64,000 bases of DNA, from contig QFPK01000008.1 of assembly GCA_003248865.1 (NCBI GenBank), positions 73,050 through 137,049 of the forward strand. The letters are read 5' to 3'. Shown one piece after another: positions 37,155 to 45,896 of the stretch. Source of the stretch: Sphingomonas sp. GTDB taxonomy: Bacteria; Pseudomonadota; Alphaproteobacteria; Sphingomonadales; Sphingomonadaceae. Below the pieces are notes generated by a model. The model saw only the letters and a program-made list of their open reading frames with translations. It was not told the origin of the DNA and did no database searches. The position numbers and the translations under genes were made by a program. How positions within the stretch are numbered: position 1 is the first letter of the stretch; each line of letters opens with the position of its first letter.

Positions 37155-38123
37155 ATGACTTCAGCGACCGGGCTTCCGGGCTTTGCCGACATCCTGACCG
37201 CCGCCGAACGCATCGACGGCGTCGCCAACCGCACACCGGTGTTCACATCCCGCCGGACAGACGCCGCCCTGGGCGCGAGCCTGTTCTACAAGATGGAGAA
37301 CTTCCAGCGCGGCGGCGCCTTCAAGTTCCGCGGCGCCTATAATGCGCTGAGCGTGCTGGGGCCGGAAGGTCGTGCGGCGGGTGTCGTCGCCTTTTCGTCG
37401 GGCAATCATGCGCAGGCCGTGGCGTTGGCCGCCAGCCTTCTGGACTGCGCCGCGACGATCGTGATGCCCGCCGACGCCCCGGCCAGCAAGCGCGCCGCCA
37501 CCGCCGGCTATGGTGCGAAGGTGGTGCTGTTCGACCGCCGGACGGAAGACCGCGAGGCCATCGCCCGCGCCATCTGCGCCGAAACGGGCGCCGTGTTGCT
37601 GCCGCCGTTCGATCATCGCGACATCATTGCCGGCCAGGGCACGGCCACGCTGGAGCTGCTCCGTGAAACCGGCCCGCTGGATTATCTGTATGTCCCAGTG
37701 GGCGGAGGCGGTCTGCTGGCCGGATGCGCGCTGGCGGCAGCCGAGCTGTCCCCAGGCTGCAAGGTGATTGGGGTTGAGCCCGAAGCAGGTGACGACGTGC
37801 GCCGCTCCTTCGAAAGCGGCACCATCGTAAGCATCGACACCCCGGACACCATTGCCGACGGCGCACAGACGCGGCGGATGGGCGAGTTGCCCTTCGCCAT
37901 CATGCAACGTCATGTGCATTCGATCATGACCGTCAGCGACGATCAGCTGCGTGCCCAGATGCGCCAGTCTCTGGAGCGGATGAAGCTTGTGGTGGAGCCC
38001 ACCGCCTGCCTCGGCATGGCGGCCGCGCTGATCGCCACCCCGCCGGGCGCGCGTGCCGGAATTATCGTGAGCGGCGGAAATGTCGATACATCGGCACTGT
38101 GCGGGCTCGCGTTAGCGGCCTGA
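37155..38123 (+). CDS. PLP-dependent serine/threonine ammonia-lyase-like enzyme
   Basis: 322 residues, fold-type II PLP enzyme. The Schiff-base lysine is K57 in GAFKFRGAYN, the substrate loop is SSGNHAQA, and the phosphate-binding glycine loop is PVGGGGLLAG. The single-domain length (no ACT domain) fits catabolic threonine/serine dehydratases, serine racemases or threo-3-hydroxyaspartate ammonia-lyases. In this operon, between a D-aminoacylase and a serine hydrolase, an enzyme that racemises or deaminates hydroxy-amino acids is likely; which one cannot be told. Confidence 0.88.
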   Translation: MTSATGLPGFADILTAAERIDGVANRTPVFTSRRTDAALGASLFYKMENFQRGGAFKFRGAYNALSVLGPEGRAAGVVAFSSGNHAQAVALAASLLDCAATIVMPADAPASKRAATAGYGAKVVLFDRRTEDREAIARAICAETGAVLLPPFDHRDIIAGQGTATLELLRETGPLDYLYVPVGGGGLLAGCALAAAELSPGCKVIGVEPEAGDDVRRSFESGTIVSIDTPDTIADGAQTRRMGELPFAIMQRHVHSIMTVSDDQLRAQMRQSLERMKLVVEPTACLGMAAALIATPPGARAGIIVSGGNVDTSALCGLALAA

Positions 38124-38157
38124 TCAAAAACCAATGGGGCAACAAAGGGGACAGGGC

Positions 38158-39573
38158 ATGAGAGCAGGCTGGCACAATCTGGGGGCATTGATGCTGTGCA
38201 GTTCGCTGACCGTTCCGGCGCTTGCATCGCCGCAGCAGGATGCCCTGCAGGCAATCATCGGCGACCCGAAGGCGGTGAATGCGCCCGGCTGCGCTGCCGG
38301 CATGTTCCGCAACGGGAAGACCGTCTTTCTCGGCACCTCGGGCAGCGGAGATATCGCGCAAGCGACACCGCTGACCGCCGACACACCCTTCTATGCCGCG
38401 TCCGTTGCCAAGCAGTTCACCGTGCTTGCCGCCGCGCGGCTGGTTGAAGCGGGCCAGCTGAGGCTGGACGACGATGTCCGCAAATATCTGCCTGAGCTAC
38501 CGCAATATGCTGCGCCCGTTACCGTGGAGATGCTGATCAACCACAGCTCGGGAATCCGGGATTCGCTGGTGCTGCTGAACTTTGCCGGGGTTGAGGACGC
38601 CAGCCAGAGCAGCCTGGAGCAGGCCCTGCAGCTGATGTTCCGACAGAAGGAAACCAACTTCGTGCCGGGCACGGCCTATTCCTATTCCAACGGCGGCTAT
38701 CTGTTGTTGGGTGAAGTGATCGCGCGCGCTGCCGGGATGCCGTTCCATATCTATGCCCAGCGGGCGATCTTCGATCCGCTGGGCATGAAGGGCAGCGTGT
38801 TCATTGCCGGCAAGCCCGCGCCGGGCACCGTCACCAACGGCTATGTGCCGGAAGATCTGGGCTGGAAGGCCAGCAATGCCTTCCCGTCATTCAGCGGCTC
38901 AGGCGGGATGATCACCACCGTCAACGACATGGCGCGCTACGATCATGATATCGCGGTGGGCCACAAGGTGTGGACGCCCGCCGTCACCCGCACCATGCTG
39001 ACGGCTGGCAACTTCACAACGGGCGGCCCGGTGATCTCCCCGCATTTCGATTCCATGCCCTATGCAGGCGGCCTGGTCGTCGGAACCCGGCGCGGCAAGC
39101 CCTTCATCTATCATCTGGGCTCGTTCGAATCCTTCCGCACCGGCTATGCGCGTCTGCCCGAGCGCAATCTGGGCGTCGCCATCCTCTGCAACCGGTCCGA
39201 CGCACTGCCGCTGCGCCGGATCGATGCCATGCTGGACGTGGTGGAACCCGGTTACCTGGAACCTTACGCAAATTACCGTCCCACGGCGACCAAGCCACTG
39301 GTCATTCCACCCAGCCCCGTGCTGCCGCAGCCGGGCACATACGCCTCGGAAGAGCTGAACGCGACCTATGAGGTGGCCGTGAGTGGAGATTCCGTAACAG
39401 CGGTCATCACCTCGCCCTGGCAGGGCAATGTGCGCCGAATGCTCATCTACACGCGCGACGCCGCCGGCGTGCTGCGCGGTGAAGACAGCAGCATGTCGGT
39501 ATCCGCGGACGGGCGCGGGATCACGCTGCACAACGGGCGGGTGTTCGCGCTGCAGCTGAAAAAGGTGAGCTAG
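38158..39573 (+). CDS. Secreted serine hydrolase, beta-lactamase/D-peptidase fold (paralog)
   Basis: 471 residues from ATG 38158, behind AGGGGACAGGG. Signal peptide about 1-23. SxxK is S82-V-A-K85, the second motif is YSN in YSYSNGGYLLLGEVI, and the third motif is HLGS rather than HTGG (IYHLGSFESF). It is clearly related along its length to the protein at 27631-28980 (shared FYAASV.KQFT, LDDD..YLPELP, INH..GIRDSL, KVWTPA). Third gene of a run with the deacylase and ammonia-lyase. Confidence 0.88.
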   Translation: MRAGWHNLGALMLCSSLTVPALASPQQDALQAIIGDPKAVNAPGCAAGMFRNGKTVFLGTSGSGDIAQATPLTADTPFYAASVAKQFTVLAAARLVEAGQLRLDDDVRKYLPELPQYAAPVTVEMLINHSSGIRDSLVLLNFAGVEDASQSSLEQALQLMFRQKETNFVPGTAYSYSNGGYLLLGEVIARAAGMPFHIYAQRAIFDPLGMKGSVFIAGKPAPGTVTNGYVPEDLGWKASNAFPSFSGSGGMITTVNDMARYDHDIAVGHKVWTPAVTRTMLTAGNFTTGGPVISPHFDSMPYAGGLVVGTRRGKPFIYHLGSFESFRTGYARLPERNLGVAILCNRSDALPLRRIDAMLDVVEPGYLEPYANYRPTATKPLVIPPSPVLPQPGTYASEELNATYEVAVSGDSVTAVITSPWQGNVRRMLIYTRDAAGVLRGEDSSMSVSADGRGITLHNGRVFALQLKKVS

Positions 39574-39719
39574 GGGGTCTGGCGCCGGTTGCGGCCAGAA
39601 GGCTACCTTCGGGAGTCGGTGCGCCGAAATCTGGATTGGCCGTGTAGTGCCTGGCGAACGCCAGCATGTGAGTGGGGAGGCAGCGCGCAAGCACTGCCTC
39701 CCCCTCTCTTCCCGGCGGC

Positions 39720-42443
39720 TCAAAAGCTGACGCGTGCGCCGATGGTGAAGTAGCGGCCAATCAGATCGTAATAGGGAGAGCTGACGGCTGCGACCGGGGG
39801 ATCACGGTCGAACAGGTTCTGAACCATGCCATAAAGCGTGAAGCGCTTGCCATCTCCGAAGGGGACATAAGCGCGCAGGCCCAGATCGACATAGACCCGG
39901 CTGGAGATGCCGACATCGTCGCCTTGATTGGCGAGCACTGTGGACGGCGCATAGCCGCCACCATCCACATAACGAGCGCGCACATCAGCACCGAACGCTT
40001 CGCTTTCGTAGGTCGTCGTCAGCGTTCCGCGCCATTTCGGCACCAGGAACACTGCCTGGCTCCCCATGTAGCCGGCGCCGTTCAGCGCCCCCGACATCAG
40101 CTTGTCGACATAGTTGGCGATCCCGCGCACCTGCAGCTGGCTGCCGTTGCCCAGCCGGGTGCGATAGGCTGCCTCGATATCCACACCCTTTGTAGAGAAG
40201 CTGGCGACGTTGATGTAGGTGGCGTTGATCTCGCTGATGTTGCCGGCGCCGTTGCGCGTGATCTGGTTGCAGGCGCCGTTGTTGCCGTCAGCGTAGCAGC
40301 TGTTCACGATCTGCTGCGCCGACAGGGTGGTGATCACATCCTTGATGCGGATGTTGTAGTAATCGACCGACAGGTTGAGGCCCGGCGCGAATGTGGGGGT
40401 CAGCACGACACCGGCCGTGAAGGTATCGGCGATTTCCGGATCCAGATCCGGGTTGCCGCCGGTGTAGAGGATGATGCTGGTGGTGGGCCTTGTCGGCAGC
40501 CCGCTGTCGACGACAGTGGTGTAAAGCGTGGAGCGCAGGCTGAACATTTCCGTCAGGTTGGCGGCCCGGATGTCGCGCGAGCTTGTGGCGCGGAAGGTCA
40601 GGCTGTCGTTGACGTTCCACACCCCGCCCAGCTTCCACGACCAGATCGAGCCGCGGGTGCTGTAATCGGAAATGCGCGCGGCGCCGTTGAACATCAGCTT
40701 CTGCACGAACGGCAGGTCGGCCAGCACTGGCACGGCGATTTCGGCAAAGGCCTCCTTCACATTGTTGCCGGTCTTTTCGATGTTCTGGCCGTTGATGGTG
40801 CCAAAGCGGCTGGCCAGCGAGTTCGCATCATACAGGGTGCGGAAGGATTCCCTGCGATACTCCACGCCCGCCGCAACCGAGACGGGCAGATTCCACAGCT
40901 CGAACGGCTCGCCGCTGATGCTGGCGCCCATGTTGTCGAGCCAGGTGGTGGTGGTGGCGTTCCAGTCCGCCAGCACATAATCGATTCCGGCCTGATCCGC
41001 ATTGCCCGATCCGAACAGGTTCAGCGGACGGCAGGCCGTCGTGGGGTCGGTCAGCGCGATGCGGCACACCGGCGTGCCGCCCGGGCCGGTGACGGCGTCG
41101 ACGGCATAGAGGAAGTTCTGCGCCAGCGTGAGGTTCTGCAGTGTCTGGTCCTGCTTCTGCTGACCATGGCTGTAATAGGCACCATAGCGCCAGCGACCAT
41201 CGCCGAAGCTGCCGTCAAACCCGACGGAGACCTGGAAGGTATCTCGGGTGTAATCATATTCGGCGAGTGCGATATCGGTAACGGCCCGGCCCATTGTGAA
41301 GCTGGTCTGCCCTGCGGCGGCCAGCTGATCGCGGATTGTCTGACTGAGATAGGCGTTGTCAGCCCGGATGGTGACCTGGTTGATCCAGAGGTCAGGGAAA
41401 AAGGGGCGCTTGTCGGCCACCCGGTTGTAGTTGCCTTCCACCCACAGGTTCAACGTGTCGGCCACATCATAGCTCGCGCGGGCAAACAGGTTGGTGCGCT
41501 CGATCGGCGCCGACAGGGATCGGTAATTGTCGATATGATAGCCTTCGCCGCCGATCATCAGCGTCGGTGCGCCGGGATAGCGGGTGCCATACTGGAACGG
41601 CCGCAGCGTGCCGTCAGCATTGAACACCTGCCCCGCCAGCACGCCGGACGTGATCACGCCATCCTCGTGCCGATTGGATTCCCGAAGGTTGGCGGTCGGG
41701 TAGAGCTTGCCGTCGGCACCGGGAAAGAAGCCGCTGGCGCCGATCAGCGGGCGGGAGGTGCCCGGGATCACGCCCTTGTCGTTCAGATAGTCGAAGCCGA
41801 CCAGAATATGGCCGCGGCCATCCGCGAAGCGGAAACCACCCGAACCCTCGATCAGATATTTGGCGCCGTCCCCCTGAGAGGAAATGCCGGACTGCACGCC
41901 GAGATCGATGCCCTCCTTGCTGGTGTCGAGCAGGATGTTCACCACCCCCGCAACAGCGCCGGAGCCATAGGCGGCCGAAGCGCCGCCAGTGACGACATCG
42001 ATCTGCTTCACCACCGAATAGGGGATGGTCTGCAGATCGTTGGAACTGACATGGCGGCGATTGTTGATCAGCACCAGCGTGCGCGGCGCACCGAGCCCGC
42101 GCAGGTCGGCGGGGGACTGGCCCGACGAGGTGACGGTGTTGGTGGAAGTCGCGCTCTGCGTCATGCGGAACTGCGGCAGATCCGACAGCGTCGCCTGGAT
42201 GTCGGTGCGCCCACCCAACTGGAGATCGGCTGCGCCAATCACAGTCGTCGGGGTAGGCGCACTGAAGCCCGCGGTGCTGATCCGGGAGCCGGTCACGACG
42301 ATGGCTTCCACGTCCGTGGAAGTGGTGGGCGTATTGGCCGTCTGCGCAAGAGCGGCCGGCGCGAAGGCGAGTGACAGGCCAAGCGCAAACACGCTGCACG
42401 CTGTGGCGCGAAGGCACGCCTTCTGTTCAACCGGATATGTCAT
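39720..42443 (-). CDS. TonB-dependent receptor, large (island receptor 2)
   Basis: 907 residues. Signal peptide about 1-33 (ending PAALAQ), then plug elements EAIVVTGSRISTAGFSAPTP, SPADLRGLGAPRTLVLINNRR and QIDVVTGGASAAYGSGAVAGVVNI, and a barrel ending in GARVSF with terminal Phe. It is similar in design and length to the receptor at 29007 and probably arose by duplication. It lacks the island operator in the 140 bp upstream. The nutrient is unknown; a D-residue peptide or acyl-peptide is the contextual guess. Confidence 0.94.
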   Translation of the reverse strand: MTYPVEQKACLRATACSVFALGLSLAFAPAALAQTANTPTTSTDVEAIVVTGSRISTAGFSAPTPTTVIGAADLQLGGRTDIQATLSDLPQFRMTQSATSTNTVTSSGQSPADLRGLGAPRTLVLINNRRHVSSNDLQTIPYSVVKQIDVVTGGASAAYGSGAVAGVVNILLDTSKEGIDLGVQSGISSQGDGAKYLIEGSGGFRFADGRGHILVGFDYLNDKGVIPGTSRPLIGASGFFPGADGKLYPTANLRESNRHEDGVITSGVLAGQVFNADGTLRPFQYGTRYPGAPTLMIGGEGYHIDNYRSLSAPIERTNLFARASYDVADTLNLWVEGNYNRVADKRPFFPDLWINQVTIRADNAYLSQTIRDQLAAAGQTSFTMGRAVTDIALAEYDYTRDTFQVSVGFDGSFGDGRWRYGAYYSHGQQKQDQTLQNLTLAQNFLYAVDAVTGPGGTPVCRIALTDPTTACRPLNLFGSGNADQAGIDYVLADWNATTTTWLDNMGASISGEPFELWNLPVSVAAGVEYRRESFRTLYDANSLASRFGTINGQNIEKTGNNVKEAFAEIAVPVLADLPFVQKLMFNGAARISDYSTRGSIWSWKLGGVWNVNDSLTFRATSSRDIRAANLTEMFSLRSTLYTTVVDSGLPTRPTTSIILYTGGNPDLDPEIADTFTAGVVLTPTFAPGLNLSVDYYNIRIKDVITTLSAQQIVNSCYADGNNGACNQITRNGAGNISEINATYINVASFSTKGVDIEAAYRTRLGNGSQLQVRGIANYVDKLMSGALNGAGYMGSQAVFLVPKWRGTLTTTYESEAFGADVRARYVDGGGYAPSTVLANQGDDVGISSRVYVDLGLRAYVPFGDGKRFTLYGMVQNLFDRDPPVAAVSSPYYDLIGRYFTIGARVSF

Positions 42444-42585
42444 CAGTATCCCCTTTGATCGGCAAATATCTGCAAGGATGCGCTGCCGATGTGATCCCGG
42501 CCGGAACGCCCGCCGGCCATGGCCGAACCGGGCGGATCCTCATTCTGTGCGCTGCCCGATGCGGGCACTCCCTTTCCCCGAGGCA

Positions 42586-44088
42586 TCACCGGACAAGCCG
42601 GTAAAGAACGTGCGGCTGAGACGAGAAGGACATGCGGCGGTCCTCCTCCGAGCCATGAAACTCAACGATCTCGAATGGTCCGCCGGCTCGCATCCCAGTC
42701 ACTTTTTCATATTGGTTCGGCCCGATCTGTTCCCAGAAAGTCGGGCCGCCAGGCCCTGTCATGACCAGGCTGTTCGGCCCGAAGGCACTGACCTTGATGT
42801 CATTCTCGGGTTTCGGGGTTTCGCTGTAGTTGCGGCGATTGATGCGATAGGCGCCAACCGGCGCTACAGAAGCGCCGTTCCAGCGCGGAGCCGAAGCGGT
42901 CGGGAAAAGCCGGCCGACAATGGCATTCTGCAACTCGGTACGGGCGGCATAGCTGCCGGGACCGCCAGTGGTGGAAATGAAGAACCCGAAATCAGCCTCC
43001 GGCGCCAGTAGCAGGATGGAATGGAAATCGGCGGTGTTTCCACCATGACCGATCATTCGCGGCCCATCCTCGCGGATAACCATATAGCCGTGGGCGTAAC
43101 CAGGCAGCGAAGGCGAGTTGCGATTCAGGGTTTCCCGCATCTGTCGCATCGTAGCCGGCTTCAGGATACGCGCGCCGCCTAGTTCGCCGTCGCGCAGGTG
43201 CATCAACATGAAGCGCGCCATGTCCGGCCCGGTGGCGGAAGCCGATCCGGCTGGCATGATGTTGGTGTAAAGCTCGAACGGCCGCGCCACAAAGCGTCCA
43301 TCCTTCAGCTCATAGCCAAGCGCCATGTTCGCGGCGCGCGCGCCTGTCAACGGCTCGCGAAACGTCGCGGTCTCCATGCGCAGCGGCTTGAAGATATGGC
43401 GCTCGACATAGTCCGGGAACGGCTCGCCCGAGACACGCTCCACGATGTAACCGGCCAGCGCCGAGCCATAGTTGGAATAGGATATCTCCGTCCCCGGCTC
43501 GCGCACCCGGGTAGGGATATTGTTCTTCAGGAATAGACCCAGCGGCACAAAATCCGCAGGGGTGCGTGCCATGATGCCGTCCGAGCGATCTTCGAAGCCC
43601 GGTGTATGATCCAGCAGATGGCGCACCAGGATCGGGCGTGACTGCGTATCCGGAATGCGGAAATCCAGATACTTGTTCACCTCGTCGTCGAGGCTGACCT
43701 TGCCGTCCTCCACCAGTTGCATCAGCGCCGTCCAGGTGAACAGCTTGGAGACCGAACCCGGGCGGAACAACGTATGCTCACCGTCAACAGGCACACGGCG
43801 ATCGATATCGGCGAAGCCATACCCCTTGTTGAAGATCACTTTCCCGCCGGAGACGACCGTTACAACAGCGCCCGCCACGTCCCGACTGGCGATCTGCTGC
43901 GCCATCACGCCGTCAATGAATGTCGGCAAACCTTTCAGCTGTGCAGGATCAATACGCGAGGTGGCAGCAACCGCGGACGGTGCAGCAACCAGCGCAGACG
44001 GTGCGGCCACCGGAAGCATCACTGCCGCCACAAGCAGTGCCCGGTGCGTCAATCGCCATGCCCGTCCGCAATGCCAGCGCTTGCCCAT
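42586..44088 (-). CDS. Secreted serine hydrolase, class C beta-lactamase-related
   Basis: 500 residues with a long N-terminal signal region (about 1-42). SxxK is S112-V-S-K115 (RPGSVSKLFTW), the second motif is YSN in ISYSNYGSALAGYIVE, and the third is HGGN (MIGHGGNTADF). It belongs to another branch of the beta-lactamase-related family than the genes at 27631 and 38158, with a C-terminal lipocalin-like region. It is the third such hydrolase in the island. A palindrome at 44139-44151 lies upstream. Confidence 0.88.
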   Translation of the reverse strand: MGKRWHCGRAWRLTHRALLVAAVMLPVAAPSALVAAPSAVAATSRIDPAQLKGLPTFIDGVMAQQIASRDVAGAVVTVVSGGKVIFNKGYGFADIDRRVPVDGEHTLFRPGSVSKLFTWTALMQLVEDGKVSLDDEVNKYLDFRIPDTQSRPILVRHLLDHTPGFEDRSDGIMARTPADFVPLGLFLKNNIPTRVREPGTEISYSNYGSALAGYIVERVSGEPFPDYVERHIFKPLRMETATFREPLTGARAANMALGYELKDGRFVARPFELYTNIMPAGSASATGPDMARFMLMHLRDGELGGARILKPATMRQMRETLNRNSPSLPGYAHGYMVIREDGPRMIGHGGNTADFHSILLLAPEADFGFFISTTGGPGSYAARTELQNAIVGRLFPTASAPRWNGASVAPVGAYRINRRNYSETPKPENDIKVSAFGPNSLVMTGPGGPTFWEQIGPNQYEKVTGMRAGGPFEIVEFHGSEEDRRMSFSSQPHVLYRLVR

Positions 44089-44665
44089 TGGCGTTCGCCT
44101 TCCATCGATTCTCCGTATGTCGATTTTGTGGCATATTGGAAAATGATTTTCAAATCAGGATTGAAGGGATTGCGAAAAATGAGCGCAATTAAAATAATAT
44201 TCCGAAAAATTCGGAGTTTTACATAATTAGTTACAAACGCTAAGCATTGCGTGCGGGAAATCCCATCCCAAACGGAAAAATGGGGGGAAGCCCTGAAAGC
44301 CGGTTTAGCCGCCACCGCATTCCACTCTCACTCGTTGCGTGACTGTTTCGGGCAACTGAGACATCGGTCGACGGCCGTCGCATTGGAATCGTGGTGTATC
44401 GGAGAGCAGAAACACGGTGGCGGGCAGAGAAGGCCCTGCAATCAGGGCAGAACTAAACCAAAAACCCTTCGGCAATTTTTTCATTCGAAAGTGGCGCACC
44501 TACGATGACGAAGATGAGAACTGGTTCATCGTAATCTAACGGCGTGCAAATGGAGTGATAACCGTTTGGCTGGTATGGTCACTACCCGGGGAATGAAGGG
44601 CATTGCCTGGACCCTGCCATTCGTTCAGGCGCCAGGAACCAACTGAAGACGACAGGAACAACGTA
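44089..44665. other. AT-richer gene-poor stretch
   Basis: About 577 bp of lower GC than its surroundings. It holds a 13-bp palindrome GAAAAT-G-ATTTTC (44139-44151) that resembles the core of a Fur box, a small hairpin TCCGAA-AAA-TTCGGA (44201-44215), and a possible 40-codon ORF (44417-44539). No other gene is supported. The composition suggests acquired or decayed DNA. Confidence 0.4.
44417..44539 (+). CDS. Possible tiny ORF or gene remnant
   Basis: A GTG-started frame of 40 codons ending KWRTYDDEDENWFIVI. It has no good ribosome binding site. The acidic, aromatic C-terminus looks protein-like, and the frame continues open back to 44360. It could be the tail of a gene whose front has been lost. 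Low certainty. Confidence 0.2.
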   Translation: MAGREGPAIRAELNQKPFGNFFIRKWRTYDDEDENWFIVI

Positions 44666-44932
44666 GTGAACTCGCCTGAATTTGCCATTCGTTCGCGACG
44701 AGCTGCCTTCAATCGTGCGCTTTCAGATGGCGATCTCGGAGCCATTGGCCCCCTGCTGGTCGAAAACGCGGTGCTTGTCACCGGGACCGACAGCGCAGTT
44801 ATTCCAAGCCGGAAGGCGCAGTTGTACGCATGGAAGCAGGAATTCGCCGCGCCGCGCCACTACGCGGCAAAGTGGCGCAAAGTCCGTGACGAATGGGTCA
44901 TCGAAGCCGAAATCTATCTTACACTAGCCTGA
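44666..44932 (+). pseudogene. Shortened DUF4440/SnoaL-like protein
   Basis: 88 residues from a GTG behind AGGAA. The first half (RRAAFNRALSDGDLGAIGPLLVENAVLVTGTDSAVIPSRK, about 10-49) matches what I know of DUF4440/NTF2-like small proteins. The end (YAAKWRKVRDEWVIEAEIYLTLA) matches the last strands of the same fold. Family members are about 120-140 residues, so roughly 40-50 residues of the middle seem to be missing, in frame, near AAPRHYAAK. An NTF2-like cone missing its central strands would probably not fold. I call it a likely internal-deletion remnant, but it may still be translated. Confidence 0.45.
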
Positions 44933-45015
44933 ACCCCGATTCCGCCTCGAAAGCTGGTGTTGCGGCGGTCAGATCGGCTTTCTGCACCGGAAGATCGCTT
45001 CGATCCCGGGAGCTG

Positions 45016-45480
45016 TTACAGAGCCACTTCAACTGCCACGATCTCGATAGTATCTGCCTTTCCGCCATATGGCACGAGATCACCCGGCTCGGCATTCATC
45101 ACCGCACGGGCCAGAGGCGCGGAGAACGAGATCAGGCCTTCTGACGGGTTTGCCTCATCATCGCCAACGAGGGTCAGGACGCGCTCCCTGCCGTTCAGCC
45201 GAAAAGTCACGGTACAACCGAATTCAACCGTCGTACCGCTGGGGCTGGGGGCAAGCTGTGCCGTTGCCTGCCGTGTGCGCCAATAACGCAGATCGCGTTT
45301 CGCCGTGTCGAGAGCGGCTTCGTCTGTCAGTGTCCGAACCAGCAGCTCCAGCGCGGCGACCTTCTCCCTGACAAGGGCGAGGCCCCGGGCCGTGACGAGA
45401 TTGGGTCCAGCCGGAATGGGAATATCAAACTTTGGCTCGAGGTGCTCCTCGTCGCTCTCTCGCCGGAAGGCGACACTCAT
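45016..45480 (-). CDS. GreA/GreB-family protein
   Basis: 154 residues from MSVAFRRESDEEHLEPKF. Its length and layout match transcript cleavage factors: an N-terminal coiled-coil-like region (GLALVREKVAALELLVRTLTDEAALDTAKRDLRYW) and a C-terminal FKBP-like domain (TVTFRLNGRERVLTLVGDDEANPSEGLISFSAPLARAVMNAEPGD). The spacing is typical of GreA/B paralogs of sphingomonads that open with MSVAFRRESD. It may bind the RNA polymerase secondary channel; the coiled-coil tip acids that drive cleavage are not clearly placed, so its activity is open. Confidence 0.8.
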   Translation of the reverse strand: MSVAFRRESDEEHLEPKFDIPIPAGPNLVTARGLALVREKVAALELLVRTLTDEAALDTAKRDLRYWRTRQATAQLAPSPSGTTVEFGCTVTFRLNGRERVLTLVGDDEANPSEGLISFSAPLARAVMNAEPGDLVPYGGKADTIEIVAVEVAL

Positions 45481-45486
45481 GTGCAT

Positions 45487-45896
45487 ATCCCATTCTGATG
45501 GCCGCCATCTATATCGGACTCAGGGTCCAGCGGTGCAAGTTCCGCCTGAAAAGCGGTCGTTCGCGCAGCCGATCCGTATCCTAAAAGCCCGCTGTTGGTT
45601 CGCTGAGAGCTGAGTACAGTGTTTGCTGCCAAAATTCCGGACGATCCCCTTTGGGCTGATAGCGGCAGACTGCGTTTTACCCAAGAGCGGCATAATGTGC
45701 CAAAGAAGCTAAAAAAATGTCTTTCTGCTGGAAATTGCCATCGAGGTTTTCCGAAACTGGGAAGCCCTGCAATCTGCGATTTTCCTGTTACCGCACTGCG
45801 AAGTCCGAGGCTGGTTAGCTGGTATAGACTGTGGAAGAGTGGTTCCATTTCAAGTAATTGATGTGATCACCGCATCCGGAACAGGGGGCGTGAGCA
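45487..45896. other. Gene-free stretch upstream of a TonB receptor
   Basis: About 410 bp with no supported gene. Open frames at 45477-45848 (minus) and 45619-45861 (plus) have no ribosome binding sites and atypical composition. The promoter of the receptor gene at 45897 should lie in the last 100 bp, but no box is convincing. Confidence 0.35.

Noticed and set aside
39672..42374. 900-codon plus-strand frame opposite the second island receptor
   Set aside because: Antisense shadow; the minus-strand receptor has a signal peptide, plug and barrel end.
44305..44499. 64-codon minus-strand ORF
   Set aside because: No ribosome binding site, no hydrophobic or domain pattern that holds up.
45477..45848. 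123-codon minus-strand ORF upstream of the GreA/B-like gene
   Set aside because: Atypical codon use and no recognisable feature; probably chance in a non-coding stretch.
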